12,763 nt of DNA from assembly GCA_964443435.1 (NCBI GenBank), contig CAYUCW010000056.1:1-12763 (forward strand). Reading direction: 5' to 3'. Source of the DNA: Pseudaquidulcibacter sp964443435. Its GTDB lineage: Bacteria > Pseudomonadota > Alphaproteobacteria > Caulobacterales > Aquidulcibacteraceae. Under the pieces are notes generated by a model that was not told where the DNA came from, made no database searches, and was given only the letters and a program-made list of their open reading frames with translations. Each line of letters opens with the position of its first letter. Position 1 is the stretch's first letter. The position numbers and the translations under genes were made by a program. Shown piece by piece: positions 7,315-12,763 of the stretch.

Positions 7315-7410
7315 TGTAATCTATTAAAAATAAATGTAATTTATTATTATTCAATAATATTTACATCTATGATAGTTCTCATAAAATAAAAACACTTTTT
7401 TTACATTGTA
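7315..7410. promoter_or_regulatory. repeated TGTAA/TTACA elements in the divergent region
   Basis: TGTAA occurs at 7315-7319 and 7335-7339 (20 bp apart). Its complement TTACA occurs at 7361-7365 and 7401-7405 (40 bp apart). The middle two form an inverted repeat ATGTAA-N21-TTACAT (7334-7366) near the centre of the 123-bp region, and the last copy is part of TACA-T-TGTA (7402-7410), which overlaps the yqgE ribosome-binding site. Spacing in multiples of 20 bp, near two helical turns, suggests a candidate operator array for one regulator of both genes. AT-richness makes chance a real alternative. Confidence 0.35.
7360..7387 (+). promoter_or_regulatory. candidate yqgE promoter
   Basis: TTTACA (7360-7365) and TAAAAT (7382-7387) match sigma-70 -35 and -10 elements in five of six positions each, with a 16-base spacer. 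Transcription would start near 7394, leaving a leader of about 24 bases that contains GTAGG (7408-7412), five bases before the TTG start. The -35 element coincides with one arm of the ATGTAA/TTACAT inverted repeat, so a protein bound there could block or help the polymerase. Confidence 0.5.
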
Positions 7411-7417
7411 GGTAGTT

Positions 7418-7972
7418 TTGGCAGATTTTTTCAAAGGTCAGATTTTAATAGCTTCACCAAACATGGATGATGAGAGGTTTAAACACTCTATCATTCTTAT
7501 TTGTGACCATGATGAAGATCATGCAATTGGCATTGTTTTGAATAAAAAAATCCCTGACCTTAGCCTTCATAAATTAATGAATCTTATTGGCTTAAAAAGC
7601 AATGATTTAACCCCAGAATTTCCAATTCTTAATGGCGGCCCATGTGATACCCAAAGGGGCTTTGTTATACATTCTGATGATTTTATTGATGCCGATACAA
7701 TTGAAATTGCGGCGGGGGTGAATCTTTCAAATTCTATTGATATTTTAAAACGCCTTACAACTGGCGCACGGCCTAAAAATATAATAGTTGCGCTTGGTCA
7801 TTCGGGCTGGGGCCCTGGTCAATTAGAAGAAGAATTATTGCAAAATATCTGGTTTATAACCGCACCGACGCATAATTTAATTTTTTCTGAAAATGAAAAT
7901 AAATGGAAGACCGCGCTGGAATTAATTGGGCTTAACCCAAGTCTTTATAATGGAACAATTGGTCATGCATAA
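7418..7972 (+). CDS. yqgE: YqgE/AlgH family protein (DUF179)
   Basis: This 184-residue protein belongs to a widespread, poorly understood family. Recognisable blocks are the N-terminal G-Q-x-L-I-A-S-P segment, GIVLNK (38-43), GGP (73-75), RGFVIH (80-85) and GHSGWGPGQLEEEL (127-140). Length is normal. The biochemical role is not established; an AlgH homologue was linked to alginate gene regulation in Pseudomonas, but the family is found far more widely. The start is a TTG: the first downstream ATG is codon 16, which would remove the conserved FKGQILIASP strand, and AGG sits five bases before the TTG. It is divergent from the peroxiredoxin gene and followed 30 bp on by the photolyase gene, with which it is probably cotranscribed. 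Confidence 0.93.
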   Translation: MADFFKGQILIASPNMDDERFKHSIILICDHDEDHAIGIVLNKKIPDLSLHKLMNLIGLKSNDLTPEFPILNGGPCDTQRGFVIHSDDFIDADTIEIAAGVNLSNSIDILKRLTTGARPKNIIVALGHSGWGPGQLEEELLQNIWFITAPTHNLIFSENENKWKTALELIGLNPSLYNGTIGHA

Positions 7973-8002
7973 TCTAATATTGACTTGCCGCGTATTAGAG
8001 AT

Positions 8003-9382
8003 ATGACAAATCCTATTATAATCTGGTTTCGCAATGACCTAAGACTTATTGATAATGCACCAATTTTTAATGCCAAGGGTGCGCCAATAATCCCAATCTA
8101 TATTTATGATGAAAATGCCCAAAGACCATTTGGCGCGGCTTCAAAATATTGGCTAAATCATTCCTTAAAAGCTTTGGAAAATTCTTTCTCAAAATATGGC
8201 ATTAAACTATTAATTGCCAAGGGCGACACTAAAACCATATTAAGTGATATATGCACCAAAACTCGTGCAACATCAGTTTTCTGCACCAGAGGGTATGAGC
8301 CAGAAGCAATAAACCTTGAGAAAAATCTATATGATTATTTTAATGCACAGAATATAATATTTAAAAGATTTAGCGGCAATTTATTATGCGAACCCGAAGA
8401 AGTAAAGAATGCATCGGGCGCTTATTTTCAGGTCTTTACCCCTTTTTATAAAACCATGCTTTCAGGTAATTATATCCATAAACCATTAGAGCAAGTCGTG
8501 ATAAATGGTTATGGTTTTGATTATGGCATTAAAATAGAAGAATTAAAACTTCTGCCAAAAATAAATTGGACTAAGGATTTTGATAAGAATATTGGTGAAG
8601 ATGCGGCACTCAAAAAGCTGGATAATTTCATTAATCGGGTCAATGGTTATGGCGAAAATCGTAATATTCCAAAACTTAATGCTACTTCAAGATTATCACC
8701 ACATCTAAGATTTGGTGAAATAAGTCCGAGAATTATTTATGCAAGGCTTGAGGCCGCAAAAGCAGAAATGCATAATGCCGATTGCGATAAATTTATTAAT
8801 GAACTTATTTGGCGCGATTTTTCTTATAATTTATTATTCAGATATCCAAATTTTAAAGAAGCCAATATTAAAACTCAATTTGATAATTTCCCATGGGTGG
8901 AAAATAATTCAGACTTAGTTAAATGGCAAAAAGGGCAAACAGGATACCCAATAATTGATGCGGGTATGCGTGAATTATGGCAAACTGGATATATGCATAA
9001 TCGGGTAAGAATGATTGTTGCAAGCTTTCTTTCTAAGCATTTATTAATTGATTGGCGTGAAGGTGAAAAATGGTTTTGGGATTGCCTTCTTGATGCCGAC
9101 CCTGCTTCTAATCCCGCATCTTGGCAATGGGTAGCAGGATCAGGAATGGATGCCGCACCTTATTTTCGGATTTTCAATCCAATTACCCAATCGGAAAAAT
9201 TTGATACAAATGGGGATTACATAAAACAATTTGTGCCCGAACTAAGAAGCCTTGATATTAAATATATTCATACGCCATGGTTGTCACCTAATTTTGAAAA
9301 ATTAGGCTATCCATTGCCAATGATTGATTTAAAATTTGGCCGCGATAGAGCTTTGGAAGCATTACAAAAAACCAAAGCCTGA
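8003..9382 (+). CDS. phr: class I deoxyribodipyrimidine (CPD) photolyase
   Basis: This 460-residue flavoenzyme would repair UV-induced pyrimidine dimers using blue light. The N-terminal antenna-binding domain opens with the classic PIIIWFRNDLRLIDN. The C-terminal FAD domain has WQKGQTGYPIIDAGMREL (from Trp308), LIDWREGE and ASWQWVAGSGMDAAPYFRIFNP. By alignment from memory with the E. coli and Anacystis enzymes, the electron-transfer triad is intact (Trp298, Trp351, Trp374) and the Asn near flavin N5 is Asn370, so a repair enzyme is favoured over a signalling cryptochrome. I chose the ATG at 8003 because it yields the standard short N-terminus; a TTG at 7985 would add six residues with no Shine-Dalgarno sequence. 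It lies 30 bp after yqgE and ends one base from the convergent ubiB stop, with its downstream T-rich stretch inside the ubiB 3' end. Confidence 0.95.
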   Translation: MTNPIIIWFRNDLRLIDNAPIFNAKGAPIIPIYIYDENAQRPFGAASKYWLNHSLKALENSFSKYGIKLLIAKGDTKTILSDICTKTRATSVFCTRGYEPEAINLEKNLYDYFNAQNIIFKRFSGNLLCEPEEVKNASGAYFQVFTPFYKTMLSGNYIHKPLEQVVINGYGFDYGIKIEELKLLPKINWTKDFDKNIGEDAALKKLDNFINRVNGYGENRNIPKLNATSRLSPHLRFGEISPRIIYARLEAAKAEMHNADCDKFINELIWRDFSYNLLFRYPNFKEANIKTQFDNFPWVENNSDLVKWQKGQTGYPIIDAGMRELWQTGYMHNRVRMIVASFLSKHLLIDWREGEKWFWDCLLDADPASNPASWQWVAGSGMDAAPYFRIFNPITQSEKFDTNGDYIKQFVPELRSLDIKYIHTPWLSPNFEKLGYPLPMIDLKFGRDRALEALQKTKA

Positions 9383-9383
9383 T

Positions 9384-10784
9384 TTATTTTTTATTTTTTG
9401 CTAAAAAATCTTCAAGTTCAGTGACAAGACTTGGCAATCTTTTAACCGCATAAGAAAGCTTTTCAAAATCTTCTATGCCGCGATTAATAATGCCTTCAAG
9501 CCCAATTTCGCGCTTCATAAAGCGTTCTACAACGGGGCGTGAAGATTCCCAAATATCATGATCTTCATCAATAGAACGCGCTACACCTTCAACTTGCACC
9601 ATAGTTTTTTGAAGCAAAACTAATTCAGGTCTAAGTTTCATTCCAAATTGTTCGGTAACTTCGAATAATTGCAAAAGCACTTTGCCCATTGAAACATCTT
9701 TGGCTTTGCGGCCAAAAATTGGCTCTGCTACTGAACGAAGTGCAATGCCAAATTCACCTTCATCAAAAGTTTTAGGCACATAACCTGCGGTGAAATGTAC
9801 TCTTGCTGCGCCTCTATAATCGCGGTTTAAAAAGCAATATAAAATCTCGGCAAGATATCTTTGTTCGGTTTTGCCAATGCGACCCATAATACCAAAATCA
9901 ACAGCATATAATTTGCCATCATCTCCAATCATTAGATTGCCTTCATGCATATCGGCATGGAAAAAACCATATTCAAGCGCGGAAGCCAAAAAGCCGCGCG
10001 TAACCGCATCGGCAAGGGATTTTCTATCTTTGCCTATCAACGCATCTTTATTAGTAAGTGGTTTGCCATTAATCCAAGAAGTGCAAAGCACAGTTTTGCC
10101 CGAATAATTCCAATCCACAATTGGCGCACTTAAATAGCCGTCAATTTCCGCAATTTGCCTAAAGGCATCTGCTGCGCCCGCTTCGCGCCTAAAATCAGTT
10201 TCAATTTCAAGTGATTTTGCAAGCGTATCAACAAGTTTTATAGGCTCTAGCCTTCTTGATTTTTTTGATACAAACATCACAATTTTTGCCGCAAGCCCTA
10301 AAGCCGCAATATCAGATTTAATTGTTGCCGCCGCTTCAGGGCGCAAAATTTTCAAAGCCTGATTATTCTTAACTTTATAAACTTGAGCCACTGAGGCCGA
10401 TGCAATAACATCACCTAAATCACCAAAAACTTCGTCTATATTTATGCCTTCAAATTCGGCTTTTATTATTTCAATTGCTTTAGACGTTGGAAATGGTTTG
10501 ACATTATCCTTAAGTCCACAAAGCGCATTCGCCGCATCAATCCCAACAATATCAGGCCGCGTTGCAAGTAATTGACCAAACTTAATCCAAACCGGTCCAA
10601 GCTTTACAAGTGCAATTGATAATCTATCACCTAAATCAGTTTTTGATTTTGCGCCAATTCTTAGAATGCCTGCAAAAAATCTTATAGCTGGCGGCATTGC
10701 GGCATGTAATTCTTTAGGAAGAATTGCATCATAACGACCCAAAACCCAAACTACATTAATAAGACGCGCTAATCTTCTAAGCAT
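9384..10784 (-). CDS. ubiB: UbiB/ABC1 (ADCK) atypical kinase-like protein, no C-terminal membrane anchor
   Basis: UbiB supports ubiquinone biosynthesis or trafficking, probably as an atypical ATPase/kinase. Family hallmarks are intact: KFGQ (68-71) in GPVWIKFGQLLATRPD, the Ala-rich loop ASASVAQV (128-135) with Lys145 after it, the ExD segment ETD (195-197), the catalytic-loop HADMHEGN (276-283) and DFG (296-298). The protein is 466 residues and ends DFLAKNKK soon after the helical region corresponding to about residue 460 of the 546-residue E. coli protein. The usual C-terminal pair of membrane helices is absent, so membrane attachment must differ or be indirect. Its ATG abuts the ubiE stop (TAAATG), implying coupled translation. 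It is convergent with phr, one base apart. Confidence 0.93.
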   Translation of the reverse strand: MLRRLARLINVVWVLGRYDAILPKELHAAMPPAIRFFAGILRIGAKSKTDLGDRLSIALVKLGPVWIKFGQLLATRPDIVGIDAANALCGLKDNVKPFPTSKAIEIIKAEFEGINIDEVFGDLGDVIASASVAQVYKVKNNQALKILRPEAAATIKSDIAALGLAAKIVMFVSKKSRRLEPIKLVDTLAKSLEIETDFRREAGAADAFRQIAEIDGYLSAPIVDWNYSGKTVLCTSWINGKPLTNKDALIGKDRKSLADAVTRGFLASALEYGFFHADMHEGNLMIGDDGKLYAVDFGIMGRIGKTEQRYLAEILYCFLNRDYRGAARVHFTAGYVPKTFDEGEFGIALRSVAEPIFGRKAKDVSMGKVLLQLFEVTEQFGMKLRPELVLLQKTMVQVEGVARSIDEDHDIWESSRPVVERFMKREIGLEGIINRGIEDFEKLSYAVKRLPSLVTELEDFLAKNKK

Positions 10785-11561
10785 TTAATCGATTGCCCAA
10801 CCACCATGAAGGGCAACAATGCCACCTGCAAAATTGGTTATGCTTACACGCTTAAAGCCTGCTTCTTCGATCATTGCTTTAAAAGTTTCTTGATCTGGAA
10901 ATTTGGCAATTGATTCAACTAAATATTGATAGGGTGCGCCGTCACCAGTAACCATTTCACCGATTTTTGGAATGGCCTTGAATGACCAAGCATCATAAAT
11001 AGTTTGCAAAGCTTCGGTTGTTGGTTTTGAAAACTCAAGGCAATAAAAACGACCGCCTTTTTTCAAAACTCTTTTGGCTTCTTTAAGGGCAACAGGAATA
11101 TTGGTTACATTACGAATACCAAATGAAATCACATAAGCATCCGCCGAATTATCATCAAACGGAAGCTTTTCCGCGTCACATACCATCCATTCAAGATCAT
11201 CTGTTCCGCGCTGCTCCCGACCCGCCATAATCATTTCTTGGTTTATATCGGCAACAATAATCCGTGCAGGGTTTCCGCCATTACGCGCCCTTGCCCGTTC
11301 TGAAAGCTTTTTAAATCGACGCGCAAGATCCCCTGTTCCGCCCGCCATATCAATAATGGTTTCACCAGGGCGCGGATTAAGACGATTAGCCACCGCATCT
11401 TTCCAAGCGCGGTGCAAGCCACCAGACATAAGGTCATTCATAATGTCGTATTTCTTAGCAACCGCATCAAACACGCCGCGAACCTTGCTTGCTTTTTCGC
11501 TACGCTTTACTTCTTGAAAACCAAAGCTTGTGGTATCATCTGTAATAGTTTCATTTTCCAT
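10785..11561 (-). CDS. ubiE: UbiE: demethylmenaquinol/2-methoxy-6-polyprenyl-1,4-benzoquinol C-methyltransferase
   Basis: This 258-residue SAM-dependent enzyme adds the C-methyl group to the quinone ring in ubiquinone (and, where present, menaquinone) synthesis. Class I methyltransferase motif I is IIDMAGGTGDLA (69-80), DAEKLPF (129-135) precedes motif II, and the family signature SFGIRNVTN (146-154) followed by the RVLKKGGRFYCLEFSKP segment is present. The N-terminal VRGVFDAVAKKYDIMNDLMSGGLHRAWK is a textbook UbiE start. Length is usual. It is translationally coupled to ubiB, so two steps of quinone metabolism share one transcript. With no menaquinone genes in view, a ubiquinone role is the safer reading. 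No Shine-Dalgarno sequence is visible; a small palindrome lies just before the ATG. Confidence 0.97.
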   Translation of the reverse strand: MENETITDDTTSFGFQEVKRSEKASKVRGVFDAVAKKYDIMNDLMSGGLHRAWKDAVANRLNPRPGETIIDMAGGTGDLARRFKKLSERARARNGGNPARIIVADINQEMIMAGREQRGTDDLEWMVCDAEKLPFDDNSADAYVISFGIRNVTNIPVALKEAKRVLKKGGRFYCLEFSKPTTEALQTIYDAWSFKAIPKIGEMVTGDGAPYQYLVESIAKFPDQETFKAMIEEAGFKRVSITNFAGGIVALHGGWAID

Positions 11562-11564
11562 AGA

Positions 11565-11579
11565 ATGCTTTTATAGCAT
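11565..11579. repeat. small palindrome just before ubiE
   Basis: ATGCT (11565-11569) and AGCAT (11575-11579) are perfect inverted repeats around a five-base loop. In ubiE mRNA the hairpin would end three bases before the start codon, where the Shine-Dalgarno sequence would normally sit. It may affect ubiE initiation; with five pairs only, chance is possible. Confidence 0.35.
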
Positions 11580-11595
11580 CATATAATTTTTATCC

Positions 11596-11624
11596 ATAAT
11601 AAAGCGCATTTTTCTTAATGATAA
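11596..11624 (-). promoter_or_regulatory. candidate ubiE-ubiB promoter
   Basis: On the minus strand TTATCA (11619-11624) and TATTAT (11596-11601) are separated by 17 bases and match sigma-70 elements in four and five of six positions. Transcription would begin near 11590, giving a short leader of about 28 bases with the small palindrome in it. The -35 position overlaps where the divergent rplS -35 element would lie, so the two promoters may share or compete for polymerase. Confidence 0.4.
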
Positions 11625-11642
11625 ATATCGTGACAAAACCAG

Positions 11643-11648
11643 TATAAT
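11643..11648 (+). promoter_or_regulatory. candidate rplS -10 element (TATAAT)
   Basis: A perfect TATAAT lies about 107 bases before the rplS start. No good -35 hexamer sits 16-18 bases upstream (the sequence there is near GATAAA at 11620-11625), and there is no extended -10 TG. Transcription from here would start near 11655 and leave a leader of about 100 bases. An inverted repeat, GCGCATT (11604-11610) with AATGCGC (11654-11660), brackets the element. Confidence 0.45.
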
Positions 11649-11654
11649 AGTCTA

Positions 11655-11754
11655 ATGCGCACCTGTCTTCGGACACTTTGACTACAACAATAATGCGAAG
11701 TTTATATTTAGGCATTTATGCAAAAATATTTTCAATCGTGCAAAGGACTTAAAA
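11655..11754 (+). promoter_or_regulatory. rplS 5' leader with UUCG tetraloop hairpin and competing stem
   Basis: If the TATAAT at 11643 is used, this would be the untranslated leader. TGTC-TTCG-GACA (11664-11675) folds into a 4-bp hairpin closed by C(UUCG)G, an exceptionally stable tetraloop. CTTCG (11667-11671) can alternatively pair with CGAAG (11696-11700), which would break that hairpin. TAATGCG is repeated at 11653 and 11691. Ribosomal protein leaders are often autoregulatory, so a control element is possible; I do not recognise a known leader family. Confidence 0.35.
11742..11747 (+). promoter_or_regulatory. rplS Shine-Dalgarno sequence
   Basis: AAAGGA lies seven bases before the rplS ATG at 11755 and fixes the start. 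It is one of only a few clear ribosome-binding sites in the window, the other strong one belonging to rpoD. Confidence 0.8.
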
Positions 11755-12159
11755 ATGGTAAATATTATCGAAACTCTTAATAAAGAAGAGATCGCCCGCG
11801 TTGTTGGCGAAAAACAAATTCCTGAATTTTCTCCTGGTGATACTTTACGTGTAAACGTAAGAATCAAAGAAGGTGAGCGTGAGCGCGTTCAGGCTTATGA
11901 AGGCGTTTGTATTGCTCGTGCTAATGGCACAAGCTTAGACGCAAACTTCACAGTTCGTAAAATTTCTTTTGGTGAAGGCGTTGAACGTGTGTTCCCTCTT
12001 TACTCACCAAATCTTGATAGCATTGTGCTAGTTCGTAAAGGTAAAGTGCGTCGCGCTAAACTTTACTATCTACGTGATCGTCGTGGTAAATCTGCACGTA
12101 TCGCAGAGCGTACAACTGGTCACGGCATTGTTGCACGCAAGAAAAAAGGCGAAGCATAG
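11755..12159 (+). CDS. rplS: 50S ribosomal protein bL19
   Basis: bL19 is a large-subunit protein at the 30S-50S interface. The 134-residue sequence has the family core: PEFSPGDTLRVNVRIKEGERERVQAYEGVCIARANG, then the signature FTVRKISFGEGVERVFPLYSPNLDSIVLVRKGKVRRAKLYYLR, and a basic tail (GKSARI...ARKKKGEA). The tail is longer than that of short gammaproteobacterial bL19 proteins, as is common in alphaproteobacteria. In many bacteria rplS follows rpsP-rimM-trmD; here it stands alone with its own promoter-like element, a leader of about 100 bases, a good Shine-Dalgarno sequence and its own intrinsic terminator, so it appears monocistronic. Its codon use looks less AT-biased than in the neighbouring membrane genes, in keeping with high expression. 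Confidence 0.98.
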   Translation: MVNIIETLNKEEIARVVGEKQIPEFSPGDTLRVNVRIKEGERERVQAYEGVCIARANGTSLDANFTVRKISFGEGVERVFPLYSPNLDSIVLVRKGKVRRAKLYYLRDRRGKSARIAERTTGHGIVARKKKGEA

Positions 12160-12183
12160 TTTTTATGCAGTCTTAAAATTAAT

Positions 12184-12210
12184 AAAAGCCCGATTTTATC
12201 GGGCTTTTTT
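12184..12210 (+). terminator. intrinsic terminator of rplS, probably bidirectional
   Basis: An 11-bp perfect stem, AAAAGCCCGAT (12184-12194) with ATCGGGCTTTT (12198-12208), closes on a TTT loop and runs into a six-T tract (12205-12210), 24 bases after the rplS stop. On the other strand the stem is followed by four T residues and AT-rich sequence, so it can plausibly also stop transcription coming from def, whose stop codon lies 27 bases away. It is the clearest terminator in the window. Confidence 0.92.
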
Positions 12211-12234
12211 ATTGTCTTAAATTTTTTATATGGA

Positions 12235-12762
12235 TTAGGCCGCGGCTATCTTTTTAAACTTCTTTACTTTTGCAAGGGCGCGTTCACGTTTAAGGCGTGA
12301 TAAATGATCAATAAAAACAATACCGTTTAAATGATCCATTTCATGTTGAATACATGTTGCAAACATACCCTCGGCAGTTTCGGTTTTAGCAACGCCATTT
12401 TCATCAAGATATTTAAGCGTGATAACAGAAGGCCTTTGAATTTCATCATAATAATCCGGCACCGATAAACAGCCTTCTTCATAAGGCGTAAGATCATCAG
12501 ATGGATTTGATAATTCAGGATTTATAAATACACGAGGCGCTCTATGATCTGGCTTATCTTCTTTGCCCCATTCCAAATCCATAGTTATGAGCCGCAGTGG
12601 CACACCAACTTGAATGGCGGCAAGCCCTATTCCTTTGGCGTCATACATGGTTTCAAACATATCAGCGATAAGCGTGCGAATTTCATCATTCACAGCTTCA
12701 ACTGGCTTTGAAATTTGCTTTAGCATTGCATCGGGAACAGTAAGAATTGGTCTAATAGTCAT
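12235..12762 (-). CDS. def: peptide deformylase
   Basis: This 175-residue metalloenzyme removes the formyl group from the initiator methionine of nascent proteins at the ribosome exit. All three family motifs are present: GIGLAAIQ (44-51), EEGCLS with metal ligand Cys98, and QHEMDHLNG with His140, catalytic Glu141 and His144. These make it a bona fide active type 1 deformylase. The basic C-terminal helix (SRLKRERALAKVKKFKK) resembles the ribosome-binding tail of the E. coli enzyme. The ATG lies one base from the window edge, so upstream sequence cannot be judged, but the N-terminus (MTIRPILTVPDAMLKQIS) matches the family. In many bacteria fmt follows def; here, downstream of def, there is only the convergent terminator and rplS. 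Confidence 0.97.
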   Translation of the reverse strand: MTIRPILTVPDAMLKQISKPVEAVNDEIRTLIADMFETMYDAKGIGLAAIQVGVPLRLITMDLEWGKEDKPDHRAPRVFINPELSNPSDDLTPYEEGCLSVPDYYDEIQRPSVITLKYLDENGVAKTETAEGMFATCIQHEMDHLNGIVFIDHLSRLKRERALAKVKKFKKIAAA

Positions 12763-12763
12763 T

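Noticed and set aside
7295..7417. Possible OxyR site upstream of the peroxiredoxin gene
   Set aside because: ATAG and CTAT tetramers occur but not with the required regular seven-base spacing.
7985..8002. TTG start six codons upstream for the photolyase
   Set aside because: The ATG at 8003 gives the family's normal N-terminus, and no Shine-Dalgarno sequence precedes the TTG.
9100..9383. Remnant of the missing UbiB C-terminus beyond its stop codon
   Set aside because: The region is fully occupied by the conserved photolyase 3' end, and no hydrophobic minus-strand frame in continuation with ubiB is apparent.
11590..11598. DnaA-box-like TTATCCATA
   Set aside because: It has one mismatch to the consensus and stands alone; a replication origin would show clustered boxes, and none are present.

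Overview
The window looks like a chromosomal housekeeping region from an AT-rich alphaproteobacterium. I base this on the dnaG-rpoD pair in one orientation, a long RpoD with region 1.1 and a large non-conserved insert, adjoining ubiE-ubiB, and a class I photolyase with an alphaproteobacterial-looking FAD core (ASWQW..SG.DAAPYFRIFNP). By eye the GC content is below 40%. The intergenic gaps are very AT-rich, and the leaders often lack a clear Shine-Dalgarno sequence. The genus cannot be resolved from the sequence alone. No mobile element, tRNA, rRNA, CRISPR array or phage gene was seen.

Layout: (1) 2-7294, all on the minus strand. In transcription order these are a Prx5-type peroxiredoxin, a GtrA-like membrane protein, an ABC exporter ATPase overlapping its permease, dnaG and finally rpoD. 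Gaps are 47-53 bp up to dnaG, and 162 bp before rpoD, which has its own promoter-like sequence. (2) 7295-7417, a divergent promoter region with repeated TGTAA/TTACA elements. (3) 7418-9382, plus strand: yqgE, then a class I photolyase. (4) 9384-11561, minus strand: ubiE then ubiB, with the ubiE stop directly followed by the ubiB start; ubiB is convergent with the photolyase gene, one base apart. (5) 11562-11754, a divergent promoter region with the rplS leader. (6) 11755-12159, rplS, ending in a strong intrinsic terminator. (7) 12235-12762, def on the minus strand, converging on that terminator.

How the genes relate: dnaG and rpoD supply replication priming and the vegetative sigma factor. 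UbiE methylates the quinone ring and UbiB supports ubiquinone synthesis or trafficking, implying a respiring cell. The peroxiredoxin and photolyase handle oxidative and UV damage. RplS and Def belong to translation and nascent-protein processing. The ABC pair and the GtrA protein are accessory membrane functions with unknown substrates.

I do not see a new multi-gene system. The observations most worth a second look are a UbiB without its usual C-terminal membrane anchor, a 12-bp perfect inverted repeat between the peroxiredoxin gene and gtrA, mutually exclusive hairpins at the rpoD ribosome-binding site and in the rplS leader, and evenly spaced TGTAA elements between the peroxiredoxin gene and yqgE.
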